A DNA stretch of 64,000 nt from Nocardiopsis potens DSM 45234. GTDB lineage: Bacteria; Actinomycetota; Actinomycetes; Streptosporangiales; Streptosporangiaceae. The stretch covers positions 62,001 to 126,000 of the forward strand of contig NZ_ANBB01000025.1 in assembly GCF_000341105.1 (NCBI RefSeq). Direction: 5' to 3'. The notes below the pieces were generated by a model that saw only the letters and a program-made list of their open reading frames with translations, made no database searches and was not told the DNA's origin. Of the stretch, positions 16,190 to 25,640 are shown in pieces (positions within the stretch are counted from its first letter, which is position 1; each line of letters begins with the position of its first letter). Both the position numbers and the translations under genes were made by a program.

Positions 16190-19100
16190 ATGGCGATGAA
16201 CGTCCAGCAGGTGCAGACCTGGCTCGAAAACCTCAAAAAAGCCCAGAAGCTGAGCATTCCGGACGACCTTCCGGGCGGGCTCTCCGGGCTGAAAGACCAC
16301 ATCAAGCTCGACGAGATCCGCTCCTGGATTCCGCAGGGCGCGGAGCTGTCCGCCCTCGAGGTCGAGCCACCGAAGCTTCGGGTGACCGGGAAGCTCAACG
16401 GGGCGAAGGTCGTCCTGACCCTCCTGGTCGCCTCCTCCGACCCCAAACCGACCGACAACGTCACCGGGGTGTCCCTGGAATTCCCGGTCGGGAACCCGAC
16501 CCTCTCGGCCGCCGCCGACCTGGGCGTCTCCGGCCTCGTCCTGGTCCTGGAGGTCTGGCTGGTCGGGAAGAAGCCCTCGGCGCTGGTGAACTTCTACGCC
16601 AGGGCCGCCGTCGAGATCCCCGGGCAGCCGGTGCTCACCCTGGTCGGCTCGCTCACCAAGGCCGGCGGCCAGACGGTCTTCGACCTCCTGGCCTCCGCCC
16701 CCGCGGGAAAGCACATCACCCTGGCCGCACTGCTGAAGAAGATCACCGGAACGGCTCCGGACCTGCCGTCCGACTTTCCGCTGCCGCACATCGACGGCCT
16801 CGAGCTGCGCATCGAGAAGACCAGCGCCGGCGTCCGCTTCCTGCTGCACGCCTTCACCGCAGGCCCCGGCGACTCCTCCTGGCTGGTCGCGGTCCTGCCG
16901 AAGCCGAAACCGAACGAGAAGCGCCCCTTCGTGCTCTCCGCCCGGCTGCCGCTGGGGCCGACCGCCCGCCTCGCCGACCTGCCCCTGCTCGGCGGCCAGA
17001 TCCCCGCCGAATACGACCTCCAGGTCATCGCCCAGGCCGTCTACACCTCGCAGAGGCTGACCATCGAGGAGATCAGGAACCTCAACGAGTTGCTGAAGGC
17101 GAAGACCGCCGCACTGCCGGACGGCGCGAACCTGGAGGCCGGGTTCACCCTGGCGGGAATGGTGCGGCTGGGCACCGAGACCCGCAGGTTCGTCCTGCGC
17201 AAACCGGCCTCGTCCCGGGCGGCGCCCCTCACGGCCGCAGAACCCCCCGCGGTCACGGTGGACGGCTCGGACGGCCGCGTCATCGCCGTGCACCGCCCCG
17301 AGCCCGCCGGGCCGCCCGCCGCCTGGTACGGGGCCGAGGCACCGGGTGAGGAGGAGCCGCCGCAGGCCGCCGCCGAGATCGGCTCGGTCGCCTTCTCCGT
17401 CCGCACCACCCTGGGCCCCCTGCACGTGGAGAAGCTGCGCGTCTCCTACGCGCCGCCCGCCGGCTCCGCCCCCGCGCGGCTGGTGATCGGCCTGGACGCC
17501 TCGTTCACCGCGGCCGGATTCGGCATGGACGCCACCGGACTGGGCCTGACGATCGACCTCACCGACCCGCCGGCCGCCCGGGTCGCCCTGCGCGGCCTGG
17601 GCGTGGGCTACACCCGCGCCCCGCTGAGCATGGTCGGCTCCCTGGCCGTCCACCCGCAGGACGGCAAGTACGAGTTCGGCTACGACGGCCTGATCATGGT
17701 CAAGGCCGCCGACTGGGGGTTCATGGCCGTCGGCTCCTACGCCCGGCTGAAGAAGCCCGCGTTCACCTCCCTGTTCGTCTTCGGAGCCCTGGAGGGCAAG
17801 GTCAGCGGCCCGCCCCCGGTGGACTTCACCGGCCTGGTGCTGGGCTTCGGCTACAACAGCGCGGTCGCGCCGCCGCCCATCGACAAGACCGCAGGCTTCC
17901 CCTTCGTCACCGCGCTCGGCAACATCGCCGAGATCGCTGGCGACCCGCCCAAGGCCGCCGAGGCCCTCGCCCACTTCACCGGCGGGGACCCCGCCGCCGT
18001 CCGCCCCGAGCTGGACGGCATCTGGGTCGCCGCCGGGCTGAGCATCGCCGTCGCCGAGACCCTCAAGGCCAAGGCCGTCCTCATCGTCGAGTTCGGCAAG
18101 GAGTTCACCGCCGCCGTGCTGGGCGGGGCCAGTGCAGAGTTCCCGACCCGCAAGAGCGCCGACGACAAGACCCCGCGCATCGCCCGGATCGAGCTGGCCT
18201 TCCGCGCCCTCTACGAGCACACCGCACACCGGCTGTCGCTGGAGGCCGCGCTCGCGGAGGGGTCGTGGCTGGTCTCCGAGAGCTGCAAGCTCACCGGCGG
18301 CGCCGCGTTCCTCCTCTGGCTGCCCGGCAGCCGCTACGCGGGCGACTTCGTGGCCACCGTCGGCGGCTACCACCCGCGCTACGCCAAGCCCGACCGCTAC
18401 CCGTCGGTGCCGCGCCTCGCGCTGAATTGGGCCTACAGCGACGCCGTCGCCATCACCGGCGAGCTCTACGCCGCCGTCACCCCGGCTGCGGCGATGGTGG
18501 GCGGCCGGCTGAGCCTGGACTACCGCGCCGGCGGCCTGCACGCCTGGCTCACCGCCTCGTTCAACGTGGCCGTCTGGTGGGCGCCGCTCTACTTCGACGC
18601 CGACATCGGCGTCACCATCGGGGCCAGCTACACCGCGACCTTCCTCGGCCTCAGCCACACCTTCCGCGGCGAGATCGAGGCCCTGCTGCACGTGTGGGGG
18701 CCGCCCACCGGCGGCGAGGTCACCGTCCGGGTGGCCGGGCTGTTCTCCAAGACCGTGGACTTCGGCGAACCCAAGAAGCTCGAGACCGCGGCGATGAAGT
18801 GGCCGGACTTCCGCACCAAGCAGCTGCCGGAGAAGCCGCTGGGGATCAGCGCGGTCGACGGGCTGCTCACCGACCCGGCCAAGACCACCCGCTCCAAGGG
18901 CGGCGCCTGGGTGGTGTCCGTGGACGGCTTCTCCTTCACCACCCGCAGCGCGGCCCCCGCCACCAAGGTCACCTACAACGACGGGAAAGTGCCGCTCGAA
19001 GGCGGGGCCACCGGTTCGCTCTCCGTCCGGCCGATGGGCGTGAGCGGCAAGGCAGCGACGCACAAGGTGAAGGTGACCGGGCCCGACGGCAAACCGGTGA

Positions 19101-19447
19101 CCTGGGGGGTCCGGACGGAGTCCGCTGCCTTCCCGCAGGCGCTCTGGGGCCCGAAGCAGACCTCCCCCTCCCTGCCCGGGGAGACCCAGACCATCGCCTA
19201 CGCCGCCGGCACCCGGGTCACCGTCCCGCCGCCCGCTCTGTCCAGCACCTCCCTCCGCTATTCGCTGGTCAGCGTGGAGAAGTCCCGGGTGGAGACCGAG
19301 CCCACCGGCTACCGGGCCAACCCGTTCACCGTCACCGCCGGCGTGAAACCCGACGAAGCGCGCCCCGGCGGGGTGGACGACCGGACGGCCCGCGCCGAAC
19401 TGCGCAAGGCCATGATCGAGCTCGGCGCCCTGGAGGAGGCCCTGTGA
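16190..19447 (+). CDS. large DUF6603-type protein, first gene of a four-gene operon
   Basis: The 1085-aa protein has no strong ribosome-binding site before ATG 16190; ATG 16196 is equally possible. It lacks a signal peptide and clear membrane helices and is dominated by short alternating hydrophobic segments that suggest extended beta structure. Residues about 735-860 (YPSVPRLALNW, GGRLSLDYRAGGLHAW, WWAPLYFDADIGVTIGASY, LHVWGPPTGGEV) match what I recall of DUF6603, a domain of unknown function in bacteria and fungi. The last 200 residues are a separate region with SVDGFSF and PMGVSGKA. The C-terminus overlaps the next start by 4 nt (GTGA), implying coupled translation. Coding is certain; function is unknown. 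Confidence 0.8.
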   Translation: MAMNVQQVQTWLENLKKAQKLSIPDDLPGGLSGLKDHIKLDEIRSWIPQGAELSALEVEPPKLRVTGKLNGAKVVLTLLVASSDPKPTDNVTGVSLEFPVGNPTLSAAADLGVSGLVLVLEVWLVGKKPSALVNFYARAAVEIPGQPVLTLVGSLTKAGGQTVFDLLASAPAGKHITLAALLKKITGTAPDLPSDFPLPHIDGLELRIEKTSAGVRFLLHAFTAGPGDSSWLVAVLPKPKPNEKRPFVLSARLPLGPTARLADLPLLGGQIPAEYDLQVIAQAVYTSQRLTIEEIRNLNELLKAKTAALPDGANLEAGFTLAGMVRLGTETRRFVLRKPASSRAAPLTAAEPPAVTVDGSDGRVIAVHRPEPAGPPAAWYGAEAPGEEEPPQAAAEIGSVAFSVRTTLGPLHVEKLRVSYAPPAGSAPARLVIGLDASFTAAGFGMDATGLGLTIDLTDPPAARVALRGLGVGYTRAPLSMVGSLAVHPQDGKYEFGYDGLIMVKAADWGFMAVGSYARLKKPAFTSLFVFGALEGKVSGPPPVDFTGLVLGFGYNSAVAPPPIDKTAGFPFVTALGNIAEIAGDPPKAAEALAHFTGGDPAAVRPELDGIWVAAGLSIAVAETLKAKAVLIVEFGKEFTAAVLGGASAEFPTRKSADDKTPRIARIELAFRALYEHTAHRLSLEAALAEGSWLVSESCKLTGGAAFLLWLPGSRYAGDFVATVGGYHPRYAKPDRYPSVPRLALNWAYSDAVAITGELYAAVTPAAAMVGGRLSLDYRAGGLHAWLTASFNVAVWWAPLYFDADIGVTIGASYTATFLGLSHTFRGEIEALLHVWGPPTGGEVTVRVAGLFSKTVDFGEPKKLETAAMKWPDFRTKQLPEKPLGISAVDGLLTDPAKTTRSKGGAWVVSVDGFSFTTRSAAPATKVTYNDGKVPLEGGATGSLSVRPMGVSGKAATHKVKVTGPDGKPVTWGVRTESAAFPQALWGPKQTSPSLPGETQTIAYAAGTRVTVPPPALSSTSLRYSLVSVEKSRVETEPTGYRANPFTVTAGVKPDEARPGGVDDRTARAELRKAMIELGALEEAL

Positions 19448-21864
19448 CCGCGGGAAAGCTGACGTTCTCCGACAACCTGGTCCCCAAGGCGACCCGGGGG
19501 ACCTACACGGTCACCGTCGACCACGAGGTCTTCAGCGGCGACCCCGACGCCGCGTCCCTGCCGACCGCGACCCAGACCGTCCACATCGCCGGGGCGCGCC
19601 TGGTCCTCGCCGAGGGCGACGTGCACGGCGTCTACCCGCCGCGGGGGTCGGTCGGGGCCTACACCTGCCTGCTCCCCCACATATCCCTGGAGCGGCGGGT
19701 CCTCCCCTGGGAGAACCGGCTGAAGGGGGCGCCCGCCGAGACGCCCTGGTTCGCCCTGCTCGTCTTCGGCGAGGGCGAGCTGCTCGACGACCCGCACTGC
19801 CTGGGCGAAGTGGAGAAGGGAAAGGCAGAAGACCTGCTCACCCCCTCCTCCCCGCCGGCCGATCTGGCGCTGCCCGCGATCACCCTCGCCGACGACGAGG
19901 AGAAGAAGCTCGGGGTGCAGACCGTGCGCACCCGCGCCGCGGTCTTCAAGGCGCTCGTCCCTTCCCTGGACGTGCTGGCCTACCGCACGCACGTGCGCAG
20001 CCCGCTGCCCGGCGAGAGCCGCGCGGGCGACGCCGAGCGGCGCGAGCTGGAGTACGCCTTCGCCATGTCCGACCGGCTGCCCGCCAAGACCGGCGGCCGC
20101 TACGTCGCGCACCTCGTCTCGCTGGAGGGGCACGAAGCCCATGTGACCGGGGCGGTCGGCAAGAAGAACATCCGGCTGCTCTCCCTGCACTCCTGGACCT
20201 TCACCAGCACCGCCGACACCGGCGCGCGCACCTTCGCCGACATCGCCGCCCAGCTGGTCGGGCCGGGGAAGAAGCGTCCCGCCGACCTGCTGCTGTCCCC
20301 CACCGCCCGGGAAGCGGGCACCCCCACCGCCTACACCCGGCACCTCGCACACCGGCTGGAGAACGGCTGGGCCCCGCTGCACCACTTCGGCGACGCCGAC
20401 CACGGCTACGTGTTCTACCGGGGCCCGCTCGTCCCGTTCCCGGTCAAGCCGGTCACCCAGACCGGCGAGTGGTGGAAGACGACCGCCGACCCCTACAGCG
20501 TCCGGGAGACCGGCCACCACGCCGCGTGGACGCTGGGGCGCGGCCTGGCCCTGGCCGACCAGGAGTTCTCCGGTGCGCTCGCCCGCCACCTGGCGCGCGC
20601 CCACAAGACCCTCCTCGACCTGGCCGTGGTGTTCGCCGCCGAGCCCCCGCCCGCGCCGGCCGGCGGAGAGGCGGACGCCCCGGAGCAGGACGGCGGGGCG
20701 GACGGCCTCCTCCCGGAGGCCCTCTTCACCGAGGGGCCGGGGGCCGAGGCCCTGGCCCGGGTGCTGGCCGGGGAACCCGTGCAGCGGCACCTGGAGGCCC
20801 TCACCGAGGCCGCCGCGCAGGAGGGAGCGGACGAGGCCCAGCAGGGAGGGCCGGAGGGGGCGGCCCCCGCCGAGACCTCCTACGAGGACCTGGTCAAGTA
20901 CCTGCGCGAAGGCGACATCAACTTCCCCTCCGCGGCCCCGCCCCTCCAGGAGGCGGTGGAGTCCCTGACCGCGAACACGGCGGTGACCGGCGCCGTCGCC
21001 GCCCACGCCCTGCTCCCCGCCTCGGCCACCGGAAGCGTCTACGCGGCGGAGGAGGAAGAGGCCCCCGGCTACGAGCCGGCCCTCGGCGCCTGGCTGGACG
21101 GCCTGCGGCTGCTCCGGCCCGTCCCCTTCGACCACCTGGTGCCGCACGCCTCGATGCTGCCGGTGGAGAGCCTGCGCCTGTTCCGGGTGGACCCGGACTG
21201 GCTGGACGCGCTCACCCTGGGCGCGCTGGCCGCCGGCCTCTGCCTGGCCCATGACCCCGCCCAGATCACCGCGCTGTGGAACGCCTACAAACCGCACCGC
21301 ACCACCCCGGACACCGGGCTGCTGATCCGCTCGGAACTGGTATCGGCCTTCCCCGGGCTCCGGGTCGAGGCCTCGGCCGAGCACGCGGGCGGCGCCTCCG
21401 GGGACCCCTGCTCCGTGCTCCGCCAGGACCGGCTCGGCCCCGACGTCCTGCTCGTGCTCTTCAAGGGCCGCCCGAAGACCGTCTCGCTGCTGGAGCCCTT
21501 CCACGGGCTGCACCTGGGGATGGAGAAGCGTGCCTCCCCGCACGACAAGAGCGACTGGGTGAGCATGCGCCACCTGGACAAGGCGAACCTCGGCACCGCG
21601 CTGCCCAAGAACGACGACACCTCCTTCGCCGCCGTCCCCTACCGGCCCAAGGCCGACACCGTGGACCGGATCATCGACCTCGCGCCCGCCACCGGCCTGC
21701 CCGCCACGCTGTGGGCCGCCCTGCCGGCGAAGGCCAAACCGAAGAACCCCTCCAACGAGAACGAGGTCGACCCCGCCCACCCGGCGCGGACGACCCCCGC
21801 CGAACTGGCCCTCCAGATGATCCAGTCACCGGAGCGGACCGAGATCACCGTGCCCGAGAGCTGA
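19444..21864 (+). CDS. uncharacterised 806-aa protein, second gene of the operon
   Basis: It starts at a GTG inside the stop of the previous gene, preceded by GGAGGAGG. The N-terminal region (about 1-120) has VHIAGARLVL, YPPRGSVGAYTCLLPHISLE and RVLPWENR, then PWFALLVFGEGEL. A middle region is followed by an acidic low-complexity linker (about 399-490). The C-terminal half contains PVESLRLFRVDPDWLDALTL (about 574-593), which reads as a conserved block. No signal peptide, membrane segment or known catalytic motif was seen. Similar blocks exist in uncharacterised bacterial proteins, but I cannot name a family. It is probably a structural partner of its neighbours, given tight coupling and size; that is inference. 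Confidence 0.75.
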   Translation: MTAGKLTFSDNLVPKATRGTYTVTVDHEVFSGDPDAASLPTATQTVHIAGARLVLAEGDVHGVYPPRGSVGAYTCLLPHISLERRVLPWENRLKGAPAETPWFALLVFGEGELLDDPHCLGEVEKGKAEDLLTPSSPPADLALPAITLADDEEKKLGVQTVRTRAAVFKALVPSLDVLAYRTHVRSPLPGESRAGDAERRELEYAFAMSDRLPAKTGGRYVAHLVSLEGHEAHVTGAVGKKNIRLLSLHSWTFTSTADTGARTFADIAAQLVGPGKKRPADLLLSPTAREAGTPTAYTRHLAHRLENGWAPLHHFGDADHGYVFYRGPLVPFPVKPVTQTGEWWKTTADPYSVRETGHHAAWTLGRGLALADQEFSGALARHLARAHKTLLDLAVVFAAEPPPAPAGGEADAPEQDGGADGLLPEALFTEGPGAEALARVLAGEPVQRHLEALTEAAAQEGADEAQQGGPEGAAPAETSYEDLVKYLREGDINFPSAAPPLQEAVESLTANTAVTGAVAAHALLPASATGSVYAAEEEEAPGYEPALGAWLDGLRLLRPVPFDHLVPHASMLPVESLRLFRVDPDWLDALTLGALAAGLCLAHDPAQITALWNAYKPHRTTPDTGLLIRSELVSAFPGLRVEASAEHAGGASGDPCSVLRQDRLGPDVLLVLFKGRPKTVSLLEPFHGLHLGMEKRASPHDKSDWVSMRHLDKANLGTALPKNDDTSFAAVPYRPKADTVDRIIDLAPATGLPATLWAALPAKAKPKNPSNENEVDPAHPARTTPAELALQMIQSPERTEITVPES

Positions 21865-21873
21865 GGCGAACCG

Positions 21874-24800
21874 ATGACCAACCCGAACGCCGTCGTCGTC
21901 CCGGTCCGGCTGAGCGCCCTGGCGGTCACCGACCCCGTCCGCGGCACCCCGTTCCGCCGCACCCGGTTCGACTTCTCCTCCGCGGCCGAGGCCGGAAGCG
22001 CGCACCGGGGCCTGGAGCCGCTGCCGACCGACCCCGCCGCCCCGGAGAACGGGGTGGTCCTGCACTGGGAGCTCACCGCCGCGCTGCGCCACCAGGACAC
22101 CGGAAGCGCGCAGCCGCCCCGGGTGCCCGACCGGTGGCTGGTGATCCGCCTGCACACCCCCTCCGGCGCGAGCACCCGATCGGCCACCGGGTGGCTGGTG
22201 CAGAGCGACTGCCTGCGCCCGGAGAACACCCCGGCCGGTGACAACTCCGCCTACGCGATCCCGTCGGCCTCCGACCCCTCCCTGCTGGTGCCCAAGCGGA
22301 TCGGGCGCGTCCTGAAACTGTCGGAGAACCTGACCGAGCCCTCCGAGGCGGCCCCGCTGACCGCCCTGGGGCCCGGCCTGCTGGAGTTCGCCGCGTTCCA
22401 GCCCTTCAACCTCGGCGTGTTCTCACTCCACGACCGCCTGGAAGGACTGCCGACCGACACCGCGCTGGACCTGAGCTACGCGGTCGTCGGCTGGCACGGC
22501 GACTCCGCCCGCGACCCGCTGGCCCCGGCCAAGGACGCGGCCGAGCTGAAGAAGGCCCTGGCCCGGCTGGGCTGGACCGCAGCCGAGGCCTCCGCGGTGA
22601 ACCCCTACCCGGGCACGCGCGCGGTCTACGCCGGAAACCTGGTCGGCGTCGCCTGGAAGAAGGACGCCCACCCCGCCGCCGCCCTGGAGGAGAAACCGAA
22701 GCGCGAGAAGATCACCTTCGCGGTCGCGGAGAGCTCCGCGGAGACGCTGAGCGCCATGGCGATGGCCACCGACCCGGCGGAGTGGTCCAAAGAGGAGAAC
22801 CTCCGCCGGCTGCAGACCCTCCAGTACGGGCTGCTGGACAAGTACTCCGACCCCTCCACCCGGGCCGCCGTCCAGCGCCGCGCCCACCTGGCCCGGTTCG
22901 AGCCGGTGGACGGCGGATACACCTGGGACATCCTCGCCCGCCCGGCCAAGCCGGGCACCCCGCCGCCGCCCTTCTCGCAACTGCGCCCGGAGGAGCGCGC
23001 CTGGCTCGCCTCCGCCAACGCCACCCAGGCCGCCCACGACGCCGAGCGCCGCAGCCTCGCCCGCCGGCAGGAGCGCCTCTACGAGCTGTGGTGGTACCTG
23101 GCCCAGGTGGCATGGCTGCGCTCCCGGCTGCACCTGTACATCTCCAACGCCAACCTCCGCAAGACCTACAACGCCAGGCTCGGCACCGTCCTCAGCACGT
23201 ACACGCCCCAGCTCGACCCTGCACAGAAGGACAGCGCGGCCTGGCGGGTCGCCGAACTGCAGAAGAAGCTGAAGGGCTACGAGAAGATCTTCACCGCCAC
23301 CGATCCCGCCGCGCTGAAGGCAGCGGTCAAGGCCAAGACGGAGGAGCTCACGAAGAAGTGGGGGCACGCCCCCTCGGGCGCCATCACCCGGCTGTCCCGC
23401 CCGCCCTTCCACACCGCCACCGAACCGGTGGTGATGCTGCGCGGAGCCAAGGCCGACCGGCTCGTCGAGCACCCCACCGCCCAGCCCTGCCGCACCGTCA
23501 CCGCCGCCGACGACCACCAGCTCGCCGCCAAGGTGAACGGTGCCGCCCCCGCGGTGCCCGCACTCACCGGCCTCGACAAGGCGGCGGCGCTGCCCGGGGC
23601 CCGCGACCTGCCCTCCGGCCTGTTCCAGGCGCTGCTCACCGAGTTCACCGCGCTCGACGCCGGGCGCCCGCCCGCCACCGTCACCTTCCGGAGCTCGGAG
23701 ACCGCCGTGGACTGGAACGCCGCGGGCGACGTCCGCCTCGCGGCGCTGCGCGCCCAGCGCGCGTCCTGGCGCCAGCCCTGGACCCCGATCTACCTGGAAT
23801 GGCGGGTCCGCTACTACGCGGTGCCCTACCACGACCGCCGCAAAGGCAAGGAGAAGGAGCGCAACTGGGAGTTCACCGACGGCATGTACCAGTGGCGCGG
23901 CGCCGGGCACACCCCCTCCGGCGACGACACCGAGCTGGTCCCCAGGGCGATCAAGGGCCGCATCCTGCTGTCGGCCAACGCGGTGCACAACATCAGGCGC
24001 CGCTACGGCGGCATGGCCGAGGACGTCCCCGCCCAGCCCGCCTCCTTCACCGCCGCGCTGAAGAAGCTGATGGACTCCGGCCCCGACCTCGACCTGATCG
24101 CCCAGGCGCTCGACGGCTTCACCGCCCGGCTGACCGGCCGCACCCCGCTGCTCACCCGGCCCTCCCGGGGCCTGATCGCCTCCCTGATCGCGGACCGGCA
24201 CGGGCAGGCGCCCGACGGGCTCATCCCCAACATGAACAGGCCGGAGAACCCGAAGCCGGAGGACTACCTCTCCCCGCCGCCCTTCGAACCGCTGCGGGCC
24301 GGGCAGTTCTACTTCGAGGCAGTGGCAGTGGTCGACCGGTTCGGCCGCAGCATCGACATCGTCAACCCGCACCAGGGCCCCGCCGAACGGGACAAGCCGA
24401 CCCGCTCGGCGACCCTGCTCCCCGACGACAGGCTGGACAACGGCAAACCGAACGGCAAGGCCGACGCCATCGTCTTCACCGGCGACGCCGAGTACCGCAA
24501 GAAGGAACTGGTCCACCTGCGCCCCCGGCTGGTCCAGCCGGCCCGGCTCAACTTCGACGCGCTCTCCCGCACCGGCGACACCCCGGTCACCCGCCCGCTG
24601 GACGGCGACCAGATCAGCGGATGGCTGCTCCCCAACGACTTCGATCAGGGGCTGCTCTTCTACGACCACGAAGGGCTGCTCCTCGGCGGGCTGCGCCGGG
24701 ATCCGGCGGCCCCGGCCAAGCTGGTCTGGGAGAAGTACGCGGCCGCCGACCCCGGCACCCACCTGGCCGGCATCCGCGACGGGCTGACCGGGCACACCGC

Positions 24801-25593
24801 GCCCTGGACCGCCATGCAGGAGTTCCTGCTGGCCGCCGGCGCCGCCCGGACCACGATCGGCCCCGAGGCCGAGTCCTCCGCCCGCCACCCGTCGCTGCAC
24901 ATGCTCGGGCGCCCGCTGGCGGTGGTCCGCGCCCGCCTCGACCTGGAGGGCGACGCAGGAGCCGCCGTGCCGATCCACCCGGCGCTGCTCGCCGCCGCTG
25001 ACCCCGCCCCCGTCCCGGACTACCGGGACCACACCTGGCCGGTCCTGCTCGGCTCCACCCGGTCGGCCCACGACGGCCTGGTGGGCTACTACATCGCCTC
25101 GGGGGCCGACACCTACAAGGCGCTGTACACGGTCCCCGAGCCCGCCAAGGGGACCGTCTACACCCGCTCCCGCGCCAACGGCGCCGCGCTGGGGCAGAGC
25201 CTGAAGGCCGCGCCGCACACGCTCACCCTGCTCGCCGACCCGTGGGCGCCGGTGCACGCCTGGACGCACGTGCTGCCCGCCGCCGAGCTGCGGCTGGAGC
25301 CGGAGGCGGTGCAGGCCGCGCTGGCCCGGATGGAGGCCGTCTTCCACGTCGGCCCCGCCGTCGGCACGCTGCGCGCCTCCGAGCGCAAGGGCGAGGACGG
25401 CCGCCCCCTCGTCGACGCGTTCTCCCTGCCCCTGCCCGCAGTGGAGCACGGCACCTGGAGCTGGACCGACGCCGGCTCCACCGCCCCGGTGCCGCTCACC
25501 CCGGCCGACCCGGTGGCGCGCATCGCGCCGAGGAACCGGACCCACGTCCGCACCGGCCTGCTGCGGCTCCGCCCGGAGCGGAAGAAGCCCTGA
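21874..25593 (+). CDS. uncharacterised 1239-aa protein, third gene of the operon
   Basis: It starts 9 nt after the preceding stop. The protein is soluble in appearance. It has an N-terminal beta-rich part (residues 1-250), a helical segment around 385-420 (LARRQERLYELWWYLAQVAW), a Lys-rich helical stretch to about 500, then further beta-rich sequence. It ends with MLGRPLAVVRARLDLEG (about 1010) and HDGLVGYYIASG (about 1065), which look like conserved blocks. No enzymatic motif was found. The extreme length, shared codon use and 9-nt spacing place it in one transcription unit with both neighbours. Function is unknown. Confidence 0.75.
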   Translation: MTNPNAVVVPVRLSALAVTDPVRGTPFRRTRFDFSSAAEAGSAHRGLEPLPTDPAAPENGVVLHWELTAALRHQDTGSAQPPRVPDRWLVIRLHTPSGASTRSATGWLVQSDCLRPENTPAGDNSAYAIPSASDPSLLVPKRIGRVLKLSENLTEPSEAAPLTALGPGLLEFAAFQPFNLGVFSLHDRLEGLPTDTALDLSYAVVGWHGDSARDPLAPAKDAAELKKALARLGWTAAEASAVNPYPGTRAVYAGNLVGVAWKKDAHPAAALEEKPKREKITFAVAESSAETLSAMAMATDPAEWSKEENLRRLQTLQYGLLDKYSDPSTRAAVQRRAHLARFEPVDGGYTWDILARPAKPGTPPPPFSQLRPEERAWLASANATQAAHDAERRSLARRQERLYELWWYLAQVAWLRSRLHLYISNANLRKTYNARLGTVLSTYTPQLDPAQKDSAAWRVAELQKKLKGYEKIFTATDPAALKAAVKAKTEELTKKWGHAPSGAITRLSRPPFHTATEPVVMLRGAKADRLVEHPTAQPCRTVTAADDHQLAAKVNGAAPAVPALTGLDKAAALPGARDLPSGLFQALLTEFTALDAGRPPATVTFRSSETAVDWNAAGDVRLAALRAQRASWRQPWTPIYLEWRVRYYAVPYHDRRKGKEKERNWEFTDGMYQWRGAGHTPSGDDTELVPRAIKGRILLSANAVHNIRRRYGGMAEDVPAQPASFTAALKKLMDSGPDLDLIAQALDGFTARLTGRTPLLTRPSRGLIASLIADRHGQAPDGLIPNMNRPENPKPEDYLSPPPFEPLRAGQFYFEAVAVVDRFGRSIDIVNPHQGPAERDKPTRSATLLPDDRLDNGKPNGKADAIVFTGDAEYRKKELVHLRPRLVQPARLNFDALSRTGDTPVTRPLDGDQISGWLLPNDFDQGLLFYDHEGLLLGGLRRDPAAPAKLVWEKYAAADPGTHLAGIRDGLTGHTAPWTAMQEFLLAAGAARTTIGPEAESSARHPSLHMLGRPLAVVRARLDLEGDAGAAVPIHPALLAAADPAPVPDYRDHTWPVLLGSTRSAHDGLVGYYIASGADTYKALYTVPEPAKGTVYTRSRANGAALGQSLKAAPHTLTLLADPWAPVHAWTHVLPAAELRLEPEAVQAALARMEAVFHVGPAVGTLRASERKGEDGRPLVDAFSLPLPAVEHGTWSWTDAGSTAPVPLTPADPVARIAPRNRTHVRTGLLRLRPERKKP

Positions 25594-25640
25594 CCCCGCC
25601 GCCCGCACGGAGAACCCGACCGAGGAGAAGGAGAACCCGG

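Noticed and set aside
15050-19063. A 1337-codon open frame on the minus strand
   Set aside because: It is the antisense shadow of the DUF6603-type gene in GC-rich codons; composition is Gly/Arg/Val-heavy without motifs. Only its downstream part in another phase (15232-15759) is a real gene.
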